Positions 53,861 to 61,301 of a stretch of DNA of 64,000 nucleotides are shown here, one piece after another. Source of the stretch: Brevibacillus composti (lineage in GTDB: Bacteria; Bacillota; Bacilli; Brevibacillales; Brevibacillaceae); assembly GCF_016406105.1 (NCBI RefSeq), contig NZ_CP066308.1:3734001-3798000 (forward strand), given 5' to 3'. The notes under the pieces were generated by a model. The model was not told the origin of the DNA. It did no database searches and saw only the letters and a list, made by a program, of their open reading frames with translations. Position numbers and translations under genes: made by a program. Numbering within the stretch: position 1 is the first letter of the stretch; each line of letters begins with the position of its first letter.

Positions 53861-55787
53861 GTCGATACACCCTCCATTCCGCAAACACAGCCAGGAGCGC
53901 GAACGCAGCGAGCCAGTAGGTCAGCTCCTGCACGCCGGTCGTGCTCGGCGCTTTTCCCGTCCGATCATCATCCGGTGATCTGCCTGTTTGGTCCACTCCA
54001 CCTGTTTGCCCCTCTCCACCAGCTCCCGGGCCATCCGGCTGTCCGCTTGCCGCACGCAGCGTCCGCGGAGCAATGTCGGACTCCGACTCGCTCATGTGGA
54101 CGGCGAAATATCTCACCGCGGGCGGATCGGACGGACCCGTCTCTTCGGTCAGGCGGTACAGTCCCGTCTGCTCCGGCACCGGGTACAGCCAGGTCGTTCC
54201 TTGTGCTTCCGGAGTATGCGTGCTTCCGTCGGGCAGAGTCAGCGTCCTCTTCGTCGCGCCGGGCGTCAGCGGGATAGCGAGTGCGTCACCCGGCTGAGCG
54301 GGACCGATCGGGACCGTCTGACCTGCCGATAGCCGGGCCACTGCGTTTTGCATCAGGATCGGAAAAGCCGGCCGCAGCGGCAGGTCGGAGTCGTGCAAGT
54401 CAAAGCCGATGATCACGGCTTTTCTGCCCGCCAGCGTCCCTGCCGCGATCAGCTCCGTCTCACCTGCCCGTACCAATGGGCGCATGCCGGGTATCGCTCC
54501 CCAGACAGCGGTCTTGGCTACGTGGACATCTCGCCAGTCCACGTATTTCATCAGCGGATCGCCCTGCTGCAGCACTTCCGGACTCCCCGCTACATCCGCT
54601 ATTCCCTGATACGGGAACCAGCTCGTCTGTTGATGGGGGGCGATGAGCAGAATATTGCCCTCCGGCAGCTTCTCCGGCACGATCCCGTCAAAAATCCACA
54701 AATCTGCCGCGCCGCTGTTGGTTGCCGGAGGCTCGCTTACGGTCTCCACTTCCATCTGCCCCACCGTTTGCAGGGCCTGGTGCAAAAAGCGATTGCCCGC
54801 CGGACTGACGAGCACGGCACGCCCTTTGCCGGAAGCATAGGGGACGCTCCAGCTCACATCGTCTTCGGCAAGGCTGTCCGCATCCGCATCAATCACGGCC
54901 CTGTACGCGGAAGCGGCGGGCAGACGCTCGAACGTCACCGTCTGGGAGGCCCCTCCGTCCACGGAAAACGTATCCACGTCAAGCAGCTCCTGGTCCAATC
55001 CGTAAATCGAGATCCTTCCCTGCTGCGGCTGGGTGCCGTAGTTGTCGATGCGCAGCAGCCCTTCCGTCCCCGCTGCTCCCGCCTGTGTCACGAAAGCGCC
55101 GATGGCCGCATTCTCTTTTGCATGACCCGCCGGATAGAACCGGAAGGGACCCGGAATCGAGATGAGCCCGGCCTGCTCCTGCAATTCTTCTCCGCCCCCG
55201 TCGCCAAACCACATCACGCCGCTGCCCGCTTCGGTGGCCGCAATCGCTCCGGCAAGCGACAGGGCTGCTCGCTGATCGGCCGAGCCGGGTCTGGGCCGAA
55301 GCGAGTCCAGCGCCCCCAGCACCGCCTGTTTGTCCGAGCTGCGGGACAGCCATATCTTGGGTTCCCGCCCCGCTTCGATTAAGGTAACCGCTTGTCCGCT
55401 GCCCAGCTGCTCCACCAGGCTCCGCGCTTCTTCAACCGCACGGGCAAAGCGCGTTTTTTCGCCGTCCTGGTCAGCCTCTCTGGCCAGCATGCTGCCGGAG
55501 GTGTCGATGACCAGAATCGCATGTTCGGCGATCACGCCCGCCGCGGGTACAGCCGGTCGGAGCAGGGCCAGCACCAAGAGGATGGCGGCCAATAGTTGAA
55601 GCAGCAGGAGCAAATTGCGCTGCAGCTTTTCCCAGGGCCGAACCGCCTCCCAGCTCTGCAGGGTGCGCTGCCACAGCAGTGTGCTGGGCACCTCTACGTC
55701 CTGCACCTTTCGCTTCAGCAGGTAGAGAGCGACGATCGCCGGGACGATGAGCGCAAAACCCAGGTTGCCTAAAGCCATCCACTGCAT
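53850..55787 (-). CDS. BatA-like VWA membrane protein (operon gene 7)
   Basis: 645 residues. The N-terminus has the BatA aerotolerance-type layout: helix about 8-25, the motif VQDVEVPSTLLWQRTLQSWEAVRPWEKLQRN, and a second helix about 58-82. A VWA domain follows with MIDAS VIDTSGSML (about 93-101), then a beta-rich extracytoplasmic region, a Gly/Pro/Ser/Asp-rich stretch (about 590-625), and a final helix. ATG 55787 follows AAGGAGGAGCTTTG. It lies 15 bp after the DUF58 gene. Likely assembled by the MoxR ATPase with the other VWA proteins. Confidence 0.87.
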   Translation of the reverse strand: MQWMALGNLGFALIVPAIVALYLLKRKVQDVEVPSTLLWQRTLQSWEAVRPWEKLQRNLLLLLQLLAAILLVLALLRPAVPAAGVIAEHAILVIDTSGSMLAREADQDGEKTRFARAVEEARSLVEQLGSGQAVTLIEAGREPKIWLSRSSDKQAVLGALDSLRPRPGSADQRAALSLAGAIAATEAGSGVMWFGDGGGEELQEQAGLISIPGPFRFYPAGHAKENAAIGAFVTQAGAAGTEGLLRIDNYGTQPQQGRISIYGLDQELLDVDTFSVDGGASQTVTFERLPAASAYRAVIDADADSLAEDDVSWSVPYASGKGRAVLVSPAGNRFLHQALQTVGQMEVETVSEPPATNSGAADLWIFDGIVPEKLPEGNILLIAPHQQTSWFPYQGIADVAGSPEVLQQGDPLMKYVDWRDVHVAKTAVWGAIPGMRPLVRAGETELIAAGTLAGRKAVIIGFDLHDSDLPLRPAFPILMQNAVARLSAGQTVPIGPAQPGDALAIPLTPGATKRTLTLPDGSTHTPEAQGTTWLYPVPEQTGLYRLTEETGPSDPPAVRYFAVHMSESESDIAPRTLRAASGQPDGPGAGGEGQTGGVDQTGRSPDDDRTGKAPSTTGVQELTYWLAAFALLAVFAEWRVYRRGY

Positions 55788-55802
55788 CAAAGCTCCTCCT
55801 TC

Positions 55803-56684
55803 CTAGCGAATCATGCCCGCCTGCCGGAACACCCGAAAGACGACATCTTCCAGCGGCATTTGGGTTTGCACATCGAGCACGGCCATGCCCCTCCGGTAGG
55901 CAAACTGCGCCAGTTCCGCCTGATAATCGCGCACGGCCTTGCGATACTCGTCGATCAGGCCGCGGGTAACCGATATCTCTTTTCCCTGACGGGTCTCACT
56001 GTCGATGAGGCGAAGTTCTCCCTGATAGACAGGCTCCCTCTCCTCCGGGGACAAGAGCTGCACCAGCGTCACATCCTGCCGTGTCGCCTGCAGATAAGCA
56101 ATGCCGGCCTCGTAGCCCGCATCGAATAAAAAGTCGGACAGAATCAGCGAGATACCCGGCTTTCCATGAACCGCCCCGGGGGCGCGCAGCGCTTTTTCCA
56201 GATCGCCGGCACGGCCTGCGGTCAGCGAAGAGAGGAATTGAAAGAGCTGTGCTGCTTTGTTTTTCCCCTGCAGGTTCCGCAGGGACGCGACGATCTCCTG
56301 ATCAAATGCGTAGACGGAGACGTAATCCAGATGGCAGAGAGAGATGTAGCCGAGAGCGGCGGCCAGCTGCACGGCCCGCTCCAGCTTGGAAGGCTCGCCG
56401 TATGCCATCGAGGTGCTGCAGTCGATGTACAGGGTGACATGCAGCTCCTGTTCATCGAGAAATTTTTTGACGAACAGCTTTCCCGACCGGCCGTAGGCAT
56501 TCCAGTCGAGCTGACGAAGGTCGTCTCCGGGGGCATACGCCCGGTAGTCGGCGAATTCCAGCGAGCTGCCCGTCTGCCTGGATCGGCGCTTCCCTGCCTG
56601 TGTGCCGCTCGCCATCCGCCTGCTCAGCACTTGCATGCGCTCCAGCCTGCTGAGCCAGGCCGGGTCCAGCAGATGCCCGCTCAT
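55803..56684 (-). CDS. DUF58 VWA-like protein (operon gene 6)
   Basis: 293 residues. The DUF58 signature GSSLEFADYRAYAPGDDLRQLDWNAYGRSGKLFVKKF lies at about 40-76, followed by a VWA-like core with MIDAS YIDCSTSMAYG. No membrane segment. DUF58 proteins are the standard partners of MoxR ATPases and probably serve as adaptors to membrane VWA proteins. The start overlaps the moxR stop in an ATGA junction. Confidence 0.92.
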   Translation of the reverse strand: MSGHLLDPAWLSRLERMQVLSRRMASGTQAGKRRSRQTGSSLEFADYRAYAPGDDLRQLDWNAYGRSGKLFVKKFLDEQELHVTLYIDCSTSMAYGEPSKLERAVQLAAALGYISLCHLDYVSVYAFDQEIVASLRNLQGKNKAAQLFQFLSSLTAGRAGDLEKALRAPGAVHGKPGISLILSDFLFDAGYEAGIAYLQATRQDVTLVQLLSPEEREPVYQGELRLIDSETRQGKEISVTRGLIDEYRKAVRDYQAELAQFAYRRGMAVLDVQTQMPLEDVVFRVFRQAGMIR

Positions 56685-57664
56685 GCCCGCGCGTGCCCCA
56701 ATCCGGCCAAGATCTCCTGAATAATCCGGTCGGGGCGGATGCCGTTTGCCTCCCCTTCGAAATTGAGGAAAATCCGGTGGCGCAGGGCAGGCAGTGCGAC
56801 CGCCTCAATGTCGTCGTAGGCGAGATTGAAGCGCCCGGCGAGCAAGGCTCTCACCTTGGCCAGCGCCACCATCGCCTGCACGCCGCGCGGACCCGCACCG
56901 GTGCGCACATAGCGGTTCACGGACTCTGTCGCCCCCTCGCCCGGATGCGTGGCCATCAGCAATTTCACCGCATAACTCAGCACCGAATCGGCGACCAGGA
57001 TGTCCCGGGCCGCTAGCTGAATGTCGGCGATTTCACGTGGGGAGGCTACCTTTTCCACGGCTGCGGACTGTCCGGAAGTCGTGCGCAGCACGATCTCCTT
57101 CAGCTCCGCCTCAGTCGGGAAGGGAACCTCGATTTTCAGGAGAAAGCGGTCCATCTGCGCTTCCGGCAGCGGATAGGTGCCTTCCTGCTCCAACGGGTTT
57201 TGTGTCGCCAGGACAAAGAACGGATCGGGCAGCTCCCGAGTCACGCCCCCCGCCGATACGGTCCGCTCCTGCATCGCTTCCAGCAGGGCGCTCTGCGTCT
57301 TGGGCGTGGCCCGGTTGATCTCGTCTGCCAGGACGACATGAGCAAAAATCGGTCCTTTTTGGAACTGAAAGGACTGCTGGCCCTTCTCGTCCACGCGCAA
57401 AATATTGGTTCCCGTAATATCGGCAGGCATCAGATCCGGCGTAAACTGAATGCGCTGAAAGCTCAGTTCAAAGGCTTGGGACAGCGTCTTGACCAGCAGG
57501 GTTTTGCCCAGTCCCGGCACCCCCTCCAGCAGCGCGTGCCCCCCGGCAAAGACGGCCCACAGCAGTTGGTCAACCACATCCCGCTGGCCGACCAGCACTT
57601 TGCCGATTTCCTCCCGCACCTGTTCCACCCGGTGGAGGCATTCTTCCCATGCTTGTTGTGTCAT
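56681..57664 (-). CDS. MoxR-family AAA+ ATPase (operon gene 5)
   Basis: 327-residue cytoplasmic AAA+ chaperone. Walker A GVPGLGKTLLVK lies near 45, Walker B HVVLADEINRATPKTQSALLEAMQE near 110-135, sensor and arginine-finger regions (LATQNPLEQEGTYPLPEAQMDRF), and the helical lid. MoxR proteins remodel VWA-containing complexes, such as metal-cofactor enzymes or surface assemblies. ATG 57664 follows GGAGACGTGAGCAC. Gene order moxR-DUF58-VWA-VWA is the classical set; the ABC genes upstream are not. Confidence 0.94.
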   Translation of the reverse strand: MTQQAWEECLHRVEQVREEIGKVLVGQRDVVDQLLWAVFAGGHALLEGVPGLGKTLLVKTLSQAFELSFQRIQFTPDLMPADITGTNILRVDEKGQQSFQFQKGPIFAHVVLADEINRATPKTQSALLEAMQERTVSAGGVTRELPDPFFVLATQNPLEQEGTYPLPEAQMDRFLLKIEVPFPTEAELKEIVLRTTSGQSAAVEKVASPREIADIQLAARDILVADSVLSYAVKLLMATHPGEGATESVNRYVRTGAGPRGVQAMVALAKVRALLAGRFNLAYDDIEAVALPALRHRIFLNFEGEANGIRPDRIIQEILAGLGHARA

Positions 57665-57721
57665 GTGCTCACGTCTCCTCACTCGTACTTGCTCGGGTGC
57701 TCCCCGATTCCCGCGGCCATC

Positions 57722-59488
57722 CTACGGTTCGATCTTGCTGAAATACTCCTTGACCACGTCCTGGTATTCACTCGGGATGGTCCCTTTTTCCAAGCTCTCG
57801 CGGGCGAATTGCTCGTACTCTTTGTACACTTCCTCGTAAGGGAGCGCTCCCCCGGTTGTCACCTGCGTCTGGCTGCTCTGGCGCGTCTGGGAGGGCCCGG
57901 CTCCGAGCGGTCCCCCTACGGTGTCGGTCGGTCCGCCGCCCTCGATCCGGGCGGTAGGCACTGTGACCAGCTCCCGGCTGCCTGATCCGAGACCCGCTCC
58001 CGGGCCTCGACCGGAGCCGGAGCCCGAACCCGCGCCGCTGCCCGCGCCGTTGCCCGATCCGTTGCCCGATCCGTTGCCCGATCCGTTGCCCGATCCGTTG
58101 CCATTGCCCGATCCGTTGCCGCTGCCATTTCCTTCTCCAGCCCCATCGCCTTGCCCATCACCCGCGCCGTCTCCTGCGCCGGTTCCTTCACCTGAGCCGC
58201 TTCCGGCCCCTGCATCGCCGCCTGAAGCAGCGCCGCCAGTCGGGGCGCCACCCGCTCCGGCCGTCCCCGCTCCGTTCATCCCGCCCACTCCGGCCAGTCC
58301 GGCTGAAGCGGCCTGTGATGAACTGGCGAGCATCATCTGCGATTGCTGCATCGCGGCCATCGCTTGAGCGGCCAGCAGCGCTCCCGACTGTGCCGCATCC
58401 ATCTGCTGGAGGGCCTGCACGAGAGCAGTCTCAAGCGGAGCAAAGGCCTGCTGGACGTTCCCCTGGGCCAACTGCTCCGCAGCCTGTTTCAGCTCGTCAG
58501 CCACCTTGCCGAGCTCTTTGTTTCCCGCTGCCGCTCCCTCCTTGGACAGCTCTTCGGCAGCTTTTTTCAGGGCCTCCGCGAGCGCTTTCTGCTCTTCGCT
58601 TTTCAGGGCTGCTACCGCTTTGGCTGTCTCCTGCAGGGCATCCACCAGCGCCTGTCGATCTCCGCTTTTCATCGCGGCTCCCACGCCCTGCATGCCCGCC
58701 TGCTGGCCGACTGCCTGCTGCAGCCGCTGCAATCCGGCCAGTTTGCGCTCCTCGGCCTGCTTCCACTTCTCCAGCTGCTTTTCGACCGCTTTTACTGCCT
58801 GCATGCGCTCCGCGTGGTTCTCTGCCTCGGCGAGCGTTTTTTTCGCTTGTGCGATCATCTCCTCCAGCTGCTTTTTCTGAGCGTCGGTCAAGCCCTCCTT
58901 GGCCTTCGCTTCCTGCTGCAGCTTGTCGAGCGTGTCCTGTGCAGCCGCCTGGGCCTTCTTTTCCTCGGCCATTTGCGCCAGCCGCTCATCCTGTACATTC
59001 GGCCAGATCAACAGCAACAGACAGACAGCCGCCACACCTGCCGCCGCGTACACCTGTTTGCGGATCAGCTGCCATACCTGCATGCTTTGCAGGATGTGGG
59101 GCAATGCCTGCCGCAGCCGGTCGACGGCATCCTCGCGCTGCCGGACGGCGAGAGGCGCGCTGCTCTCCCGATGCTCCAGCGCCGTCACTACGCGCTCGCC
59201 GAGGCCGTGCCGATCAGCCAGGCGAGCGCATTCACGCTCTGTCGGCCGCGATCTCCACAAGCGCCAGGCTCCGGCTGCCAAACCTGCCAGCAGCGCGGTC
59301 AGCGCGAGCCATTTGTAATGCGGAAGGGGAAAAAGGCGGGCCAGGAGCAGAAGCAGCAGACTTCCTCCCAGCCCCCACATGGCCCCGGCCGTCAGCCAGC
59401 GGGCGCTGTTTTGATACCAGAGACGCCGGCCGATCGGCCGCAGCAGCGTCTCCAGATTTTCTTTTCTGGGCGGACCAAACACGTTCAT
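57722..59488 (-). CDS. Membrane coiled-coil protein with Gly-Asn-Ser tract (operon gene 4)
   Basis: 588 residues, no family that I can name with certainty (DUF4175-like layout). Two helices (about 35-55 and 60-78), a third about 148-165, then a Lys/Glu/Ala/Gln-rich coiled coil about 170-370. Next come a hydrophobic Ala/Met segment, and an extreme low-complexity Gly/Ser/Asn/Ala tract (about 400-510) with GNGS repeats. A short acidic C-terminal domain (YEEVYKEYEQFARESLEKG) is conserved-looking. ATG 59488 overlaps the permease TGA (TGATG). A GTG six bases in is possible. Perhaps a surface-spanning scaffold or spacer. Confidence 0.75.
   Translation of the reverse strand: MNVFGPPRKENLETLLRPIGRRLWYQNSARWLTAGAMWGLGGSLLLLLLARLFPLPHYKWLALTALLAGLAAGAWRLWRSRPTERECARLADRHGLGERVVTALEHRESSAPLAVRQREDAVDRLRQALPHILQSMQVWQLIRKQVYAAAGVAAVCLLLLIWPNVQDERLAQMAEEKKAQAAAQDTLDKLQQEAKAKEGLTDAQKKQLEEMIAQAKKTLAEAENHAERMQAVKAVEKQLEKWKQAEERKLAGLQRLQQAVGQQAGMQGVGAAMKSGDRQALVDALQETAKAVAALKSEEQKALAEALKKAAEELSKEGAAAGNKELGKVADELKQAAEQLAQGNVQQAFAPLETALVQALQQMDAAQSGALLAAQAMAAMQQSQMMLASSSQAASAGLAGVGGMNGAGTAGAGGAPTGGAASGGDAGAGSGSGEGTGAGDGAGDGQGDGAGEGNGSGNGSGNGNGSGNGSGNGSGNGSGNGAGSGAGSGSGSGRGPGAGLGSGSRELVTVPTARIEGGGPTDTVGGPLGAGPSQTRQSSQTQVTTGGALPYEEVYKEYEQFARESLEKGTIPSEYQDVVKEYFSKIEP
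58050..58115 (-). repeat. In-frame 12-bp tandem repeat in the Gly-Asn-Ser tract
   Basis: Five copies of TTGCCCGATCCG (plus strand), four contiguous and one after a 6-bp interruption, encoding Gly-Asn-Gly-Ser units. Prone to slippage in steps of four residues. Confidence 0.85.
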
Positions 59489-60378
59489 CACTCCTGGACT
59501 GTGGATTTACGTCTGCGCGATTTCACCGGTTTGATCAAATGAATAGAAAGAGACAGGCAGATCAGGGTCACGAAGGCAAAGAACAAACCGTAAATGACGT
59601 AGGGATCGAGCGCCAATATCGCATAACCGCTGTTCCCCGATCCGCGAAGCCCGCGGAAAGGCCCTTCTTCAAAGATGCTCAGCATCGCAAACAACGGGTT
59701 GAGGCTGTGCATCAAATCGGGCCAGATTGGAATCACGAGATTGGTCGCATTTTGCATCCTCATCCGAAAGCGGATGAATTCCCGAATCACTTCCGCCAGG
59801 ATGCTGGTGCCCGCCGCAAAGCCAAACACCAGCGCATAGCTGGCTACGGTCGCGATACCGGTTCGTTTGATCAGCGTGGACAAAAGCACACCTACGCTGC
59901 CCAGCCCCAGCATCGTAACCAGATAAAATCCAAACACCTGCACCAGTTCAAACGGCGAAACCCCGCCGTACAAAAAGATGATCGCGTACAGCGGAATCGT
60001 GGCAAACACGAGGAACGTCATGAAGCTGAGCGAAGCCAGCCATTTGCCGAGAATCAACTTGGCGGCGCTCACATTGGTCGTCAGCAATATGTTCAGCGTC
60101 TGCCGCTCCCGCTCCCCGGAGATGACGCCCGCCGTCAGGCCTGGCACGACAAAACAGATCATCGCAAGCTGCAAGAGCGACAGCACCATAAACAGTTCAC
60201 GCGACTGATTGGGGTTGTAATAGGTGCCCGCCCCTGTCATCAAGTAGATAAAGGTGAGTGCCACAGTTCCCAGCACGAGCAAATACAAGCTGATGACCCA
60301 CGGGGAGCGCTTGGTCCGCATGCGCAGCTTCCATTCGTTCAAGAGCACTGGATTTTGCAGCCGTCGCAAGACATTCAT
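59488..60378 (-). CDS. ABC transporter permease (ABC-2/GldF-like, operon gene 3)
   Basis: 296 residues with six hydrophobic helices. The N-terminal NPVLLNEWKLRMRTKRS is the usual coupling-helix beginning of ABC-2 permeases, and AGVISGERERQTLNILLTTN is the conserved ERE loop. It pairs with the ATPase encoded just upstream (ATGA overlap). Substrate unknown. The type includes gliding-motility GldF and NosY-like exporters. Confidence 0.9.
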   Translation of the reverse strand: MNVLRRLQNPVLLNEWKLRMRTKRSPWVISLYLLVLGTVALTFIYLMTGAGTYYNPNQSRELFMVLSLLQLAMICFVVPGLTAGVISGERERQTLNILLTTNVSAAKLILGKWLASLSFMTFLVFATIPLYAIIFLYGGVSPFELVQVFGFYLVTMLGLGSVGVLLSTLIKRTGIATVASYALVFGFAAGTSILAEVIREFIRFRMRMQNATNLVIPIWPDLMHSLNPLFAMLSIFEEGPFRGLRGSGNSGYAILALDPYVIYGLFFAFVTLICLSLSIHLIKPVKSRRRKSTVQE

Positions 60379-61301
60379 GAGCCTACCCCCTTGGTGATTT
60401 CCAAAAAGATTTCTTCCAGGTCCCCTTCAGCCTCATTAAACGCAGCGACTGGAAAACCGGCATGTGTAAGCGTCTGCAGCAGTTCGACCTGTTGCACGTC
60501 ATCCCCGGCAAAGCCAGCGACCAGCCAGTTTCCTTCCCGGGTGACGCCTGAGACGCTGGGCTGTTGCTTCAGTTGAATGACCGCCTCCTCCAGCCGATCG
60601 AGCAGACGAATCCGCAGCACCCGCTTTTCCTGCATTTTGGCGTAGATCTCATCTACGCGGCCAAACGCGATCAGATTTCCTTCCTCGATGATTCCGATGA
60701 CATCGCACATCTCCGCCAGTTCGGGCAGGATATGCGAACTGATGATGATCGTTTTGCCCATGTCGCGAAGCTCTTTCAAAATCTCCCTGAGTTCGATCCG
60801 GGCCCGAGGGTCCAGACCGGAGGCAGGCTCGTCGAGGATCAGCACCTCGGGATTGTGCACCAGGCAGCGAGCCAGGCCGAGACGCTGCTTCATTCCCCGC
60901 GAGAGCGAATCGACATAGGCATCCCGCTTGTGGCTGAGATTGACCAGCTCCAGGAGCTGGGGGATAATCTGTCGTCGTTCCTGTGGCGGAATATCGTAAT
61001 TGGCGCCGTAAAAGTCCAAATACTCCTCCGCGGTCAAATTGTCGTACACGCCGAAAAAATCCGGCATATATCCGATCAGCTTGCGCACCTCCCGCGGATG
61101 TCTGGTGACCTCATACCCCCCGACGTAGGCACTGCCGCTGGTCGGCTCCAGGAGTGTCGCGAGGATGGACATCGTCGTCGATTTCCCCGCTCCGTTGGGT
61201 CCGACGAAGCCGAATACCGTTCCTTTGCCGATTTCCAGGCTGAGTCCTTTCAGCGCTTCCATCTTGCCGTATTTTTTGCGTAATTGATCGATTTTGATCA
61301 C
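60375..61301 (-). CDS. ABC transporter ATP-binding protein (operon gene 2)
   Basis: 308 residues. Walker A GPNGAGKSTTM near 35-45, Q-loop GYMPDFFGVY, signature LSRGMKQRLGLARCLVHNP, Walker B VLILDEPASGLDP, H-loop SSHILPE. A C-terminal regulatory extension of about 80 residues follows, as in GldA/CcmA-type exporters. The GTG start overlaps the preceding TGA (GTGA). Energises the permease encoded next. Confidence 0.94.
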   Translation of the reverse strand: MIKIDQLRKKYGKMEALKGLSLEIGKGTVFGFVGPNGAGKSTTMSILATLLEPTSGSAYVGGYEVTRHPREVRKLIGYMPDFFGVYDNLTAEEYLDFYGANYDIPPQERRQIIPQLLELVNLSHKRDAYVDSLSRGMKQRLGLARCLVHNPEVLILDEPASGLDPRARIELREILKELRDMGKTIIISSHILPELAEMCDVIGIIEEGNLIAFGRVDEIYAKMQEKRVLRIRLLDRLEEAVIQLKQQPSVSGVTREGNWLVAGFAGDDVQQVELLQTLTHAGFPVAAFNEAEGDLEEIFLEITKGVGS

